A DNA stretch of 64,000 nt from the NCBI GenBank assembly GCA_017399765.1, contig JAFQBH010000008.1, positions 34,125 to 98,124 of the forward strand, written 5' to 3'. This document shows, piece by piece, positions 8,788 to 16,937 of the stretch. Below the pieces are notes generated by a model that was not told the origin of the DNA, made no database searches, and was given only the letters and a program-made list of their open reading frames with translations. Made by a program: the position numbers and the translations under genes. Position 1 is the stretch's first letter; every line of letters begins with the position of its first letter. Origin of the DNA: Oscillospiraceae bacterium. Lineage in GTDB: Bacteria; Bacillota; Clostridia; Oscillospirales; Ruminococcaceae.

Positions 8788-9030
8788 ATGCCTGAAATCA
8801 CTTATAAAATCACCGAAGAATGCGGCGTAATTTCCGAAAACTCCAGAGGCTGGACCAAAGAACTCAACCTTGTAAGCTGGAATGACCGTCCTGCAAAATA
8901 CGATATCCGCGAATGGGCTCCCGATCACAGCAGAATGGCAAAAGGTCTTACCTTTACCGCTGAAGAACTCGGCGAACTCCGCAGACTTCTTGAAAACCTC
9001 GATCTTCCCACCGAAGATCTTCCGGACTGA
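8788..9030 (+). CDS. YdbC-like / PC4-domain protein
   Basis: An 80-residue protein that matches the YdbC family, a bacterial relative of the PC4 transcription cofactor fold that binds single-stranded nucleic acid. Family-like segments are WTKELNLVSWNDRPAKYDIR and WAPDHSRMAKGLTFTAEE. The start ATG 8788 is chosen because the in-frame ATG at 8773 overlaps the GGAGG ribosome site. It stands alone between an AT-rich promoter region and a terminator. Role in the cell is not known; nucleic-acid binding is inferred from the family. Confidence 0.75.
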   Translation: MPEITYKITEECGVISENSRGWTKELNLVSWNDRPAKYDIREWAPDHSRMAKGLTFTAEELGELRRLLENLDLPTEDLPD

Positions 9031-9094
9031 TTTAAAAAATCCGGCGACAGACCAAAAGAGATTTGTCCAATAACGGGCATTTCCCACGATTGAC

Positions 9095-9118
9095 AAAACG
9101 GGGAACTGTCCGTTTTTT
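9095..9118 (+). terminator. Short terminator after the YdbC-like gene
   Basis: AAAACGG / CCGTTTT stem with a small loop and a run of six T, between the YdbC-like gene and typA. The stem is short. Confidence 0.55.
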
Positions 9119-9168
9119 ATGTTTATTTATTCCGGGAAACCAATCCCACAAGGAAGGAAGAAAAAATT

Positions 9169-10995
9169 TTGATTCGTGAAGATTTAAGAAACGTTGCAAT
9201 TATTGCCCACGTTGACCACGGCAAAACCACTATTGTTGATGAAATGCTCAAACAGAGCGGAACTTTCCGTGATAACCAGGTTGTTGAAGACCGCGTTATG
9301 GACTCCGGCGACCTTGAGCGCGAAAGAGGCATTACCATTCTTGCAAAAAACACTTCCGTTCATTACAACGGAGTAAAAATCAATATCATCGATACTCCCG
9401 GACACGCAGACTTCGGCGGCGAAGTTGAACGTGTTCTTAAAATGGTAGATGGTGTAATCCTTCTTGTTGATGCAGCAGAAGGCCCCATGCCCCAGACCAG
9501 ATTTGTTCTTCAGAGAGCTCTTGAACTTAACCATCCCGTTATTGTTGTTGTAAACAAAGTTGATAAACCCGATGCAAGACTTGATGAAATCGGCGATGAA
9601 GTTCTTGAACTTCTTCTTGACCTCGATGCTTCCGAAGAACAGCTCGAAAGCCCCATGCTTTTCTGCTCCGGAAGAGAAGGTACAGCTTCTTTTGATCCTT
9701 ATACCAGAGGAAAAGACCTTAAACCGCTTTTCGATACCATTCTTGACCATATCCCTGCACCTGAAGGTGATGCTGAAGGTCCTCTTCAGATGCTTGTTTC
9801 TTCTATCGATTATAACGAATATGTTGGCAGAATCGGTATCGGCAGAGTTGAGCGTGGATGCATTACCCCCAACAGAGATGTTGTTGTAACCGATTATCAC
9901 GGTGAAAAAGCCAACTATAAAGGAAGAATCGCAACCCTTTATCAGATAGAAGGTCTTGCAAAAGAACCTTGTGAAACTGCTTCTGTCGGCGATATCGTAT
10001 GTCTCAGCGGTATTCCCGATATTTATATCGGAGATACTGTTTGCGCTCCGGACGCCGTTGAAGCACTTCCTTTTGTAAAAATAAGCGAACCCACCGTTGA
10101 AATGACTTTCTGTGTAAACGACAGTCCTTTTGCCGGAAGAGAAGGAAAGTTTGTTACAAGCCGTCAGCTCCGCGACAGACTTTACAGAGAACTTCTTAAA
10201 GACGTATCTCTCCGCGTTTCCGATACTGATACGACCGATAAATTCTCCGTTTGCGGTAGAGGCGAGATGCATCTTTCTATTCTTATCGAAACAATGCGCC
10301 GCGAAGGCTATGAATTTGCTGTTTCGACCCCAAAGGTTCTTTATAAAACCATAAACGGAAAGCTTCATGAACCGATCGAACTTCTTTCCATCGACGTTCC
10401 GGAAGACTGTGTCGGCAATATTATGTCCGCAATGGGCAACAGAAAAGGCGAACTTACCAAAATGGCTCCTTTCGGCAGCCGTATGCGTCTTGAATTCAGA
10501 ATTCCTTCCCGCGGACTTTTCGGTTACAGAAACGAATTTATGACCGATACCAAAGGTGAAGGCATCATGAGCGCGGTTTTTGATAGTTATGAGCCTTATA
10601 AAGGCGATATTCAGCGCCGCGCAACCGGAAGCCTTATTTCTTTTGAAACCGGCGAATCCATCACCTATGGCCTTTTCAACGCCCAGGAGCGCGGTCAGCT
10701 CTTTATCGGACCCGGTGTTCCGGTTTATGAAGGAATGGTTGTCGGCGCATCTCCCAAAGCGGAAGACATTGCCGTTAACGTTTGCAAAACCAAACATCTT
10801 ACCAACACCCGTGCTTCCGGTTCCGATGATGCTCTCCGCCTTGTTCCTTATAAGAGAATGAGCCTTGAAGCTTCCATTGAATTCCTCAAGGATGACGAAC
10901 TTCTTGAAGTAACTCCCAAAAATATCAGAATCCGCAAAAAGATTCTTGATAACAATATGAGAATGAAAGCGCGTTTTAAAAAGAACGTTGACTGA
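9169..10995 (+). CDS. typA: Translational GTPase TypA/BipA
   Basis: Ribosome-binding GTPase of the EF-G-like family, involved in ribosome assembly and stress adaptation. The 608-residue protein has G1 AHVDHGKTT (residues 14-22), switch region RERGITI, G3 DTPGHADF, G4 NKVDKPDA and then the EF-G-like domains II, III, V and the BipA-specific C-terminal domain. Length is that of the family. The start is TTG 9169 behind AAGGAAGG; it puts the GTPase domain at the expected distance from the N-terminus. It is monocistronic, with its own terminator. Confidence 0.96.
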   Translation: MIREDLRNVAIIAHVDHGKTTIVDEMLKQSGTFRDNQVVEDRVMDSGDLERERGITILAKNTSVHYNGVKINIIDTPGHADFGGEVERVLKMVDGVILLVDAAEGPMPQTRFVLQRALELNHPVIVVVNKVDKPDARLDEIGDEVLELLLDLDASEEQLESPMLFCSGREGTASFDPYTRGKDLKPLFDTILDHIPAPEGDAEGPLQMLVSSIDYNEYVGRIGIGRVERGCITPNRDVVVTDYHGEKANYKGRIATLYQIEGLAKEPCETASVGDIVCLSGIPDIYIGDTVCAPDAVEALPFVKISEPTVEMTFCVNDSPFAGREGKFVTSRQLRDRLYRELLKDVSLRVSDTDTTDKFSVCGRGEMHLSILIETMRREGYEFAVSTPKVLYKTINGKLHEPIELLSIDVPEDCVGNIMSAMGNRKGELTKMAPFGSRMRLEFRIPSRGLFGYRNEFMTDTKGEGIMSAVFDSYEPYKGDIQRRATGSLISFETGESITYGLFNAQERGQLFIGPGVPVYEGMVVGASPKAEDIAVNVCKTKHLTNTRASGSDDALRLVPYKRMSLEASIEFLKDDELLEVTPKNIRIRKKILDNNMRMKARFKKNVD

Positions 10996-11007
10996 TTTTT
11001 AAGATTG

Positions 11008-11034
11008 AAAGCTCCCTGGAAAGGGAGCTTTTTT
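11008..11034 (+). terminator. Intrinsic terminator after typA
   Basis: AAAGCTCCCT / AGGGAGCTT stem with a GGAA loop and a T run. Confidence 0.92.
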
Positions 11035-11112
11035 GTTGCAAAATAAAATAAGAATGTTAAAATAAACAAAAAAATTTGATAAATTTCAACAACAATACAA
11101 GGAGCGTTTTTG

Positions 11113-11141
11113 TTGACAAAATTTGCTATTTACATTATAAT
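11113..11141 (+). promoter_or_regulatory. Consensus promoter of eutBC
   Basis: TTGACA at 11113-11118, a 17-base spacer and TATAAT at 11136-11141 match the housekeeping sigma-A consensus exactly. Transcription would start near 11148, leaving an untranslated leader of about 155 bases before eutB. Confidence 0.85.
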
Positions 11142-11147
11142 ATTACT

Positions 11148-11304
11148 GTATAAGTGGGGGAGTATCTCTGCTTATTTACAACGCAATTATGTGAAATTGC
11201 GTCCGAGATTAGGAGATGTTCTGGGACGTGGTTTCACGTAAAAACGGAAAATATAATTTAACCAGCTTTCTGCTTTTTGCAGAAAACGGAAAGGAGTTTT
11301 CACC
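11148..11304 (+). promoter_or_regulatory. Structured 5' leader of eutBC
   Basis: The leader holds three visible hairpins: ACGCAATT with its complement AATTGCGT around a six-base loop (about 11179-11200), ACGTG/CACGT around GTTT (about 11224-11237), and TTCTGC/GCAGAA around a T-rich loop (about 11269-11285). The last has no following T run, so it is not a terminator. No cobalamin riboswitch core (B12 box) is visible. The six-base loop has A at position 1 but not G at position 4, so it does not fit the known ANTAR/EutV RNA target pattern. Function is unknown. Confidence 0.4.
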
Positions 11305-12675
11305 TTGAAACTGAAAACCAGACTTAACGGAAAAACTTATGAATTCCGTGATGTCAAAGACGTTCTCGCAAAAGCTAACGAGCCCAAATCCGGCGACAGA
11401 TATCTCGGAATTGCTCCCGAAACTGTTTCCGAAAAAATTGCGGCTAAAGTAGTTCTCAGCGAACTTACCGTTGCTGACATCACCGAAAACCCCGTTGTTC
11501 CTTATGAAAAAGACGAGGTTACCAGAGTTGAGATCGACTCCATGAACAAACGCATGTATGATAAGTTTAAAAACTATACCATTGCAGAAGTTCGCGAGTG
11601 GATCATGGACCACAAGACCACTACCAACGATCTTTACCGCGCAAGCTATGCTTGGATCGGTGAAACCGTTGCGGCAGTAGCAAAAATCTGCTCCGCTTCC
11701 GACCTTATCTATGGCGCAAGCAAATGCTGCAGACCTACCCGCTGCGAAACCCAGATCGGTCTTCCCGGCACTCTTTCCTTCCGTGCACAGTGCAACTCCA
11801 GCACCGACGACCCCGAAACTATCGTTCTTGGCGTTCAGGAAGCAGTTTCCTTCGGTTCCGGTGACCTTTGCTTCGGTATCAACCCCGTTGAAGATACCGT
11901 TGAAACCACCCAGAGAATTTCCCATGCACTCCGCGATTTCAAAGACCAGTGGGATATTCCTACCCAGATTTCCGTTCTTTCTCACGTAACTACCCAGATG
12001 CAGGCTGTTCGTGAAGGCGCACCGCTCTCCATGTTCTTCCAGTCCATCGCTGGTACCCAGAGCGCTTGCGAAGCTTTCGGCGTAGATAAAGCACTTCTTA
12101 ACGAAGCTTATGACCTTGCAAAACAGGAATGCTATGGTACCGGTATGAACAAACTTTATTTCGAAACCGGCCAAGGTTCCGAAATGTCCATCGACTGCGA
12201 CGAAGGCGCAGACGAAATGACCCTTGAAGCACGTACCTATGGTTTTGCACGTAACTTTGAACCTTTCGGCGTAAACAACGTAACCGGCTTCATCGGACCG
12301 GAAACCATTTATGACGGTAAAGAAATGATCCGTGGTAACCTCGAAGACCACTTCATGGCAAAAATCATCGGTCTTCCTATGGGTATGGCACCTTGCTTCA
12401 CCAACCACACCGGCATCACCCAGGACGACCAGGAAATTGCCTGCCTGCTCCTCAACGCAGCAAACTGCAACTACTATATGGGCGTTCCTATGGGTGACGA
12501 CGTAATGCTTGCATATCAGGACGTTTCCTTCCACGACGACAACACCATGCGTGAACTCAGCCACAGAAAACCTGCTCCTGAATTCCACAAATGGGCAATC
12601 AAGATGGGCATCCTCGATGAAGAAGGCCGTCTTGGCGAACGTGCAGGCGACGCATCCATGTTCTTTGCTAAATAA
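11305..12675 (+). CDS. eutB: Ethanolamine ammonia-lyase, large subunit
   Basis: Adenosylcobalamin-dependent deamination of ethanolamine to acetaldehyde and ammonia, together with EutC. The 456-residue protein is full length (the E. coli protein is 453). Recognised stretches include YRASYAWIGETVAAVAKICS, CRPTRCETQIGLPGTLSFRAQ, the substrate and active-site region LCFGINPVEDT, LYFETGQGSEMS and the C-terminal CYMGVP-like segment YYMGVPMGDDVML. The start is TTG 11305 behind AAGGAG at eight bases. Codon bias is strong, so high expression is likely. Immediate neighbours do not include eutA, eutL, eutM or eutH. Confidence 0.96.
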   Translation: MKLKTRLNGKTYEFRDVKDVLAKANEPKSGDRYLGIAPETVSEKIAAKVVLSELTVADITENPVVPYEKDEVTRVEIDSMNKRMYDKFKNYTIAEVREWIMDHKTTTNDLYRASYAWIGETVAAVAKICSASDLIYGASKCCRPTRCETQIGLPGTLSFRAQCNSSTDDPETIVLGVQEAVSFGSGDLCFGINPVEDTVETTQRISHALRDFKDQWDIPTQISVLSHVTTQMQAVREGAPLSMFFQSIAGTQSACEAFGVDKALLNEAYDLAKQECYGTGMNKLYFETGQGSEMSIDCDEGADEMTLEARTYGFARNFEPFGVNNVTGFIGPETIYDGKEMIRGNLEDHFMAKIIGLPMGMAPCFTNHTGITQDDQEIACLLLNAANCNYYMGVPMGDDVMLAYQDVSFHDDNTMRELSHRKPAPEFHKWAIKMGILDEEGRLGERAGDASMFFAK

Positions 12676-12695
12676 GAAAGGAGGCTGCAAATTTA

Positions 12696-13556
12696 ATGAA
12701 CGATACCGAACTTATGAGAATCATCCGTGAAGCTATCGCACAGGCCACTCAGGGCGAAGCAGCTCCTAAATGTGAGTGCAAATGCGAGTGCGACGGAGAG
12801 GTAGAAGACATCTCCGCATATAGCCTCAGAGAAGAATTCAACATTCCCAATCCTTACAACAAAGAAGAGTATATGAGAATCAAAGCAAAAACCGACGCAC
12901 GTCTTGGCGTTTGGAGAGCAGGTCCTCGTCCTCTTACCAGAACCACTCTTCGTGTCCGCGCAGACAACGCTGCTGCAATGGACGCAGTTTTCAACGATGT
13001 TCATGAAGAATATCTTGAAAGAAACAACCTTAAAACCTATCAGACCAAATGCGACAGCAAAGAAACCTATCTTACCAGACCTGACCTTGGCCGTGTATTC
13101 GATGAAGCAACTGCTGCACAGATCAAAGCAGACTGCATTGCTGAACCCGATGTACAGATCGTAGTTTCCGACGGACTTTCTTCTTCCGCAGTTGAAGCTA
13201 ACATCGACGCAGTTCTTCCCGCAATCTATAACGGTCTTAAAGCAACCGGTCTTAAAGTTGGTACTCCTTTCTTTGTAAAATACGGACGTGTTGGCGCAGA
13301 AGACTCTGTTGCACAGATTCTTGGCGCAAAAGTAACCGTAATTCTTCTCGGTGAAAGACCCGGACTTGCAACTTCCAGCTCTCTTTCCGCATACTGCGTA
13401 TATGGCGGCTATCCCGGAATTCCGGAAGCAAACCGTACCGTAGTTTCCAACATCCACAAAGCAGGTACTCCTCCGGTAGAAGCAGGCGCATACATTGCAG
13501 AACTTTGCAAACAGATGTATGATAAAAAAGCTTCCGGTCTTGACCTTAAAGCATAA
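12696..13556 (+). CDS. eutC: Ethanolamine ammonia-lyase, small subunit
   Basis: Binds the adenosylcobalamin cofactor with EutB. The 286-residue protein shows RAGPRPLT, YLTRPDLGR, VVSDGLSSSAVE, GLKVGTPFFVKYGRV and GERPGLATSSSLSAY, all in the order of EutC. The first 19 residues (ELMRIIREAIAQATQ) look like the amphipathic encapsulation peptide that targets EutC into Eut microcompartments, followed by a cysteine-rich linker CECKCEC and then the catalytic domain. The gene follows eutB by 20 bases with AAGGAGG, and a strong terminator follows. The microcompartment genes themselves are not in the window. Confidence 0.95.
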   Translation: MNDTELMRIIREAIAQATQGEAAPKCECKCECDGEVEDISAYSLREEFNIPNPYNKEEYMRIKAKTDARLGVWRAGPRPLTRTTLRVRADNAAAMDAVFNDVHEEYLERNNLKTYQTKCDSKETYLTRPDLGRVFDEATAAQIKADCIAEPDVQIVVSDGLSSSAVEANIDAVLPAIYNGLKATGLKVGTPFFVKYGRVGAEDSVAQILGAKVTVILLGERPGLATSSSLSAYCVYGGYPGIPEANRTVVSNIHKAGTPPVEAGAYIAELCKQMYDKKASGLDLKA

Positions 13557-13568
13557 GATACATAATTT

Positions 13569-13599
13569 AAGCGGTGCTCAAAATGAGCACCGCTTTTTT
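13569..13599 (+). terminator. Intrinsic terminator after eutC
   Basis: A 12-bp stem AAGCGGTGCTCA with complement TGAGCACCGCTT around a three-base loop and T run. The arms contain the heptamer TGAGCAC, which is frequent elsewhere in the window. Confidence 0.93.
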
Positions 13600-13623
13600 A
13601 TTTAAAATATTTTAGCGATTTAC

Positions 13624-13652
13624 TTGACAAAAGTATTTTTTGGTGGTATATA
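13624..13652 (+). promoter_or_regulatory. Promoter of the T-box/trpB transcript
   Basis: TTGACA at 13624-13629, 17-base spacer, TATATA at 13647-13652 with a TGG extended element. It fits initiation just before the T-box leader. Confidence 0.8.
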
Positions 13653-13659
13653 TAATCTA

Positions 13660-13929
13660 TAATGAAAAACCGATGATTGAGAATAGTAACTTTTATGGCA
13701 GTTAAAAGAGAGCGGCCGATGATGGAAATGCCGTAACTTAAATAAAAGCGAATGGACTCATGAGGGCAGCAGGAAAGCATTTTTGTGAGTAATGGCTGTC
13801 GGCGCCGGACCGTTATCAAACCGGGAGGATATATTTGTATCCGAAAAGTGGGCTTTCAGCCAATTCAGGTGGCACCGCAGAGATTTCAAGGTCTTTGTCC
13901 TGTTTTTATAGGGGACAAAGTCTTTTTTT
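13660..13929 (+). promoter_or_regulatory. Tryptophan T-box leader
   Basis: A tRNA-sensing transcription attenuator. Stem I pairs CTTTTAT (13691-13697) with ATAAAAG (13742-13748). The internal loop has AATAGTAA (AGTA motif) on one side and CGAATGGA on the other, placing the specifier codon TGG (13753-13755), which reads tRNA-Trp. The T-box sequence AGGTGGCACCGC is at 13867-13878. The terminator is CTTTGTCC/GGACAAAG followed by seven T (about 13891-13929). Uncharged tRNA-Trp should stabilise the antiterminator and switch on the downstream genes. Confidence 0.93.
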
Positions 13930-13948
13930 ATTTTCGGAGGTAATTTTA

Positions 13949-13975
13949 ATGAAACGATGGCGTATTTTAAAATAA
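13949..13975 (+). CDS. Possible 8-codon leader peptide with a Trp codon
   Basis: An ATG eight bases after a strong CGGAGGT site opens an 8-codon frame, MKRWRILK, ending in TAA at 13973-13975. It lies after the T-box terminator and 41 bases before trpB. The ribosome site is stronger than that of trpB itself (AAAGGA). It contains one Trp codon, the amino acid the T-box senses. No homologue is known to me, and its translation is an inference from the ribosome site only. Confidence 0.35.
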   Translation: MKRWRILK

Positions 13976-14016
13976 TTTTTGATAAAACAAATTTATTTTG
14001 AAAGGAATTAATTACT

Positions 14017-15252
14017 ATGTATATGAGCTATAAAGATTTTGACCGTTATCTCAAGGATTACCCCAATAAAGAAGGATTTTTCGGAACTTTCGGCGGACAG
14101 TTTATTCCCGATGAACTTGTTCCGGCATTCAGAGAAATCAATGATGCTTATGAAACGATTTGCCACAGTGCTCAGTTTATAAACGAACTTCGTAGAATCA
14201 GAAAAGAGTTTCAGGGAAGAGCCACTCCGGTTTATCATTGTGAAAGACTTTCCAATCATCTCGGAAAATGCCAGATTTACCTCAAGAGGGAAGACCTTAA
14301 CCATACCGGCGCCCATAAGCTGAATCACTGCATGGGCGAGGGACTTCTTGCAAAATATATGGGCAAGAAAAAACTTATCGCAGAAACCGGCGCAGGTCAG
14401 CACGGCGTTGCAATAGCAACCGCTGCCGCATATTTCGGTCTTGAATGCGACGTTTATATGGGCGAAGTCGATATCGAAAAACAGGCTCCCAACGTCACCA
14501 GAATGAAACTTCTCGGCGCTAACGTAATTCCTGTTACAAAAGGACTTAAAACCCTTAAAGAAGCTGTAGATGCCGCATTTGAAGCATATATGAATGAATA
14601 TAAAGATGCGATTTATTGCATCGGTTCTGTTGTCGGTCCTCATCCGTTCCCGAAAATGGTTCGTGATTTCCAATCCATAGTCGGTATTGAAGCAAGGGAA
14701 CAGTTCCTTGAAATGACCGGTATCATGCCCGATGCGGTTACGGCTTGCGTTGGCGGCGGTTCCAACTCCATTGGTATGTTTGTTCCTTTCCTTGGCGACC
14801 CGGTCGATATCTACGGCGTTGAACCTCTCGGAAGAGGCTCTGCGGTCGGTGATCACGCCGCTTCCATGGCATACGGAAAACCTGGAATTCTTCATGGTTT
14901 CAACAGCTATCTTCTCCAGGACGAAAACGGCGAACCGAGCCCGGTTTATTCCATTGCAAGCGGACTTGACTATCCTTCCGTCGGCCCCGAACACGCGTTC
15001 CTTCGTGATGTCGGCCGCGTTAATTACGTTGCGATAAGCGATGAGGAAGCAATGGAAGCTTTCTATAAACTTTGCCGTTTTGAAGGTATCATTCCTGCAG
15101 TCGAAAGTTCCCATGCCGTTGCTTACGCAATGAAATATGCAAGAGAACACGATACCGGTTCAATTCTCGTTTGTCTTTCCGGCCGCGGCGATAAAGATAT
15201 GGATTTCGTTGTCGATCAGTATGGACTTGGCGAAAGATTTTTTGAAAAATAA
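14017..15252 (+). CDS. trpB: Tryptophan synthase beta subunit (stand-alone)
   Basis: PLP enzyme that condenses indole with L-serine to tryptophan. The 411-residue protein has the PLP lysine in HTGAHKLNH, the phosphate-binding loop [10 protein letters not shown], the ammonia-side EDLNHTG motif and GRGDKDMD at the C-terminus. [16 protein letters not shown] at the N-terminus is the classical TrpB1 opening. No trpA or other trp gene is adjacent, so it may use free indole, or its partner may be elsewhere. ATG 14017 is chosen at ten bases from AAAGGA; ATG 14023 is also possible. Control is by the Trp T-box upstream. Confidence 0.94.
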   Translation: MYMSYKDFDRYLKDYPNKEGFFGTFGGQFIPDELVPAFREINDAYETICHSAQFINELRRIRKEFQGRATPVYHCERLSNHLGKCQIYLKREDLNHTGAHKLNHCMGEGLLAKYMGKKKLIAETGAGQHGVAIATAAAYFGLECDVYMGEVDIEKQAPNVTRMKLLGANVIPVTKGLKTLKEAVDAAFEAYMNEYKDAIYCIGSVVGPHPFPKMVRDFQSIVGIEAREQFLEMTGIMPDAVTACVGGGSNSIGMFVPFLGDPVDIYGVEPLGRGSAVGDHAASMAYGKPGILHGFNSYLLQDENGEPSPVYSIASGLDYPSVGPEHAFLRDVGRVNYVAISDEEAMEAFYKLCRFEGIIPAVESSHAVAYAMKYAREHDTGSILVCLSGRGDKDMDFVVDQYGLGERFFEK

Positions 15253-15266
15253 TATAAAATAAAAAA

Positions 15267-15295
15267 ATAAAAGCCCGCAAATGCGGGCTTTTATT
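15267..15295. terminator. Bidirectional terminator between trpB and the SDR gene
   Basis: ATAAAAGCCCGCA with its complement around a two-base loop, with A and T tracts on both sides. Confidence 0.9.
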
Positions 15296-15314
15296 TATGT
15301 GAAGCATAATTACT

Positions 15315-16115
15315 TTACAGATTGTGTTTGTTAGCGGAATCGGTATTATTCATAAATTTTGCAAATTTTGTATTGATAAACCGGGGAGAAAACCTTGTTA
15401 AAAAAGCCATTGCCTTAACATTAAAACCATGGTAATGCAAAGTTTTTCCTTTCATCATAGCTTTATAACCTGCTTCGGCAACTTCCTTTGATGTGGAAGG
15501 CTTAAGATATCGGAACATATTGGATTTTCCGGAATCCGCGGCATCTGCAAAATTGCTTATTGTCGGACCGGGACAAAGACAGGTAACTTTTACACCGAAC
15601 TCACCGAATTCTTCCGCAAGCGCTTCGGAAATTGAAAGAACAAATGCTTTTGTAGCATAATAAACGGACATATAAGGTCCGCCGCAAAATGCGGCAACAG
15701 AAGCAACGTTAAGAATTTTTCCGTTTCCTCGGTTGCACATTACCCGCCCAAAATAATAGCAAAGCTCCATAAGAGCAAGAACGTTGAGCTTTACCATTTT
15801 TTCGTGGGTTTCAAAATCCGTATGAAGATACTTATGGTTATCGCCGAAACCTGCATTGTTGATAAGATAATCAACCGTTCTTCCATCGGCGGTAATTTCA
15901 TCAAAAAGTTCTTTTGCCGCGTTTGGTGCGGAAAGATCTTTTACATAAAAGCAGGTGAAATTATTATATTTTTCCATAAGATATTTTCTTATCTTAATAA
16001 GTTTTTCTTCATTTCTTGCAACAAGAATAACGTTTTCGCCTTTTTCCGCAAAGATTTTTGCAAATTCAAGACCGATTCCGGAAGAAGCGCCGGTTATAAG
16101 AACTGTTTTTGTCAT
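15315..16115 (-). CDS. Short-chain dehydrogenase/reductase (SDR)
   Basis: NAD(P)-dependent oxidoreductase of the classical SDR family, 266 residues. The cofactor motif TGASSGIG is at residues 8-15, the NNAG motif near residue 90, a Ser in the VASVAAFCGG segment and the catalytic YYATK (YxxxK) near residue 155. The C-terminal segment with LTRFSPRFINTKF resembles DltE/YqjQ-type SDRs. Substrate is unknown. The start codon overlaps the stop of the upstream amidotransferase gene by four bases, so they are co-translated. Confidence 0.88.
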   Translation of the reverse strand: MTKTVLITGASSGIGLEFAKIFAEKGENVILVARNEEKLIKIRKYLMEKYNNFTCFYVKDLSAPNAAKELFDEITADGRTVDYLINNAGFGDNHKYLHTDFETHEKMVKLNVLALMELCYYFGRVMCNRGNGKILNVASVAAFCGGPYMSVYYATKAFVLSISEALAEEFGEFGVKVTCLCPGPTISNFADAADSGKSNMFRYLKPSTSKEVAEAGYKAMMKGKTLHYHGFNVKAMAFLTRFSPRFINTKFAKFMNNTDSANKHNL

Positions 16116-16822
16116 TTTTTAGCCTCTATGCAAACGTTTATGAATTTATCTATGATTTTTTTGTTGTTAACGGCAATTTCGCGGTCACGTTCCGGATGCC
16201 ATTGAACACCAAAAACAAATTTTTTGTTTTTGTTGTAAATCGCTTCAACGATTCCGTCTTCGGCAACGGCGCAGGAAGAAAAATCCGGAGCAATATTTTT
16301 TACCGCCTGGTGATGATAGCTGTTTATAAGATGTTCGCCGAATCCGATTGCATCAGAAAGAGGAGAAGCTTTTTCGACAGAAATCTTGTGGAATGCAATT
16401 TCGGGTTTTGTAAGGCTGTGTGTAACGGAAATTCCGCGTTCGGAAGGAATATCCTGAATAAGGCTTCCGCCGCAGAAAACGTTGAGAGCCTGCATTCCGC
16501 GGCAAATTCCGAGAACGGGAATATCCGCTTCAAGGGTAAGACGGATTACTGCCGCTTCACAGCTGTCGAGGAATTCATTGATTCCAAGGCTTTTTCCGGA
16601 ATTCGTTTCACCGTAATATTTCGGATCAATATCTGTTCCGCCGGAAAGGATAAGTCCGTCAACTTTTTCCAAAGTTTCAAAAATAATTTTCGGGTCTTCG
16701 GAAAGGGGAAAGACAAAAGGAATTCCGCCGGATTCGATTACAGCGTCCATATATGACTGGTTAAGAAATATTTGTTTCTTTTCTTCATCAAAAGAAGGTA
16801 AAATACCGATTATGGGTTTCAT
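16112..16822 (-). CDS. Class I glutamine amidotransferase-like hydrolase (PuuD family)
   Basis: 236-residue member of the gamma-glutamyl-GABA hydrolase (peptidase C26) family. The nucleophile elbow GICRGMQ holds the catalytic Cys near residue 103, and QWHPE near residue 215 holds the His-Glu pair. LSGGTDIDPKYYGE is the family's oxyanion-side motif. The enzyme likely hydrolyses gamma-glutamyl amide bonds; the actual substrate (gamma-glutamyl-GABA or other) cannot be told. It is the first gene of a two-gene minus-strand unit with the SDR, divergent from the PTS-like permease. Confidence 0.88.
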   Translation of the reverse strand: MKPIIGILPSFDEEKKQIFLNQSYMDAVIESGGIPFVFPLSEDPKIIFETLEKVDGLILSGGTDIDPKYYGETNSGKSLGINEFLDSCEAAVIRLTLEADIPVLGICRGMQALNVFCGGSLIQDIPSERGISVTHSLTKPEIAFHKISVEKASPLSDAIGFGEHLINSYHHQAVKNIAPDFSSCAVAEDGIVEAIYNKNKKFVFGVQWHPERDREIAVNNKKIIDKFINVCIEAKK

Positions 16823-16874
16823 TAAAAATCTCCTTAAAATTTTATAATATTATTATATATTTTTAAAATATTTT

Positions 16875-16903
16875 TTGCAATGTATGTTGTTTAGTGATAC
16901 AAT
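16875..16903 (+). promoter_or_regulatory. Promoter of the EIIC-like gene
   Basis: TTGCAA at 16875-16880, 17-base spacer, TACAAT at 16898-16903 with a TGA extended -10. It starts transcription about 28 bases before the gene. Confidence 0.65.
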
Positions 16904-16937
16904 AAAAATGTAAATTTTTATTGGAGATGAAATAATA

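Noticed and set aside
11148-11304. Cobalamin riboswitch before eutBC
   Set aside because: Expected because the enzyme uses B12, but the leader is too short and the B12 box is not present.
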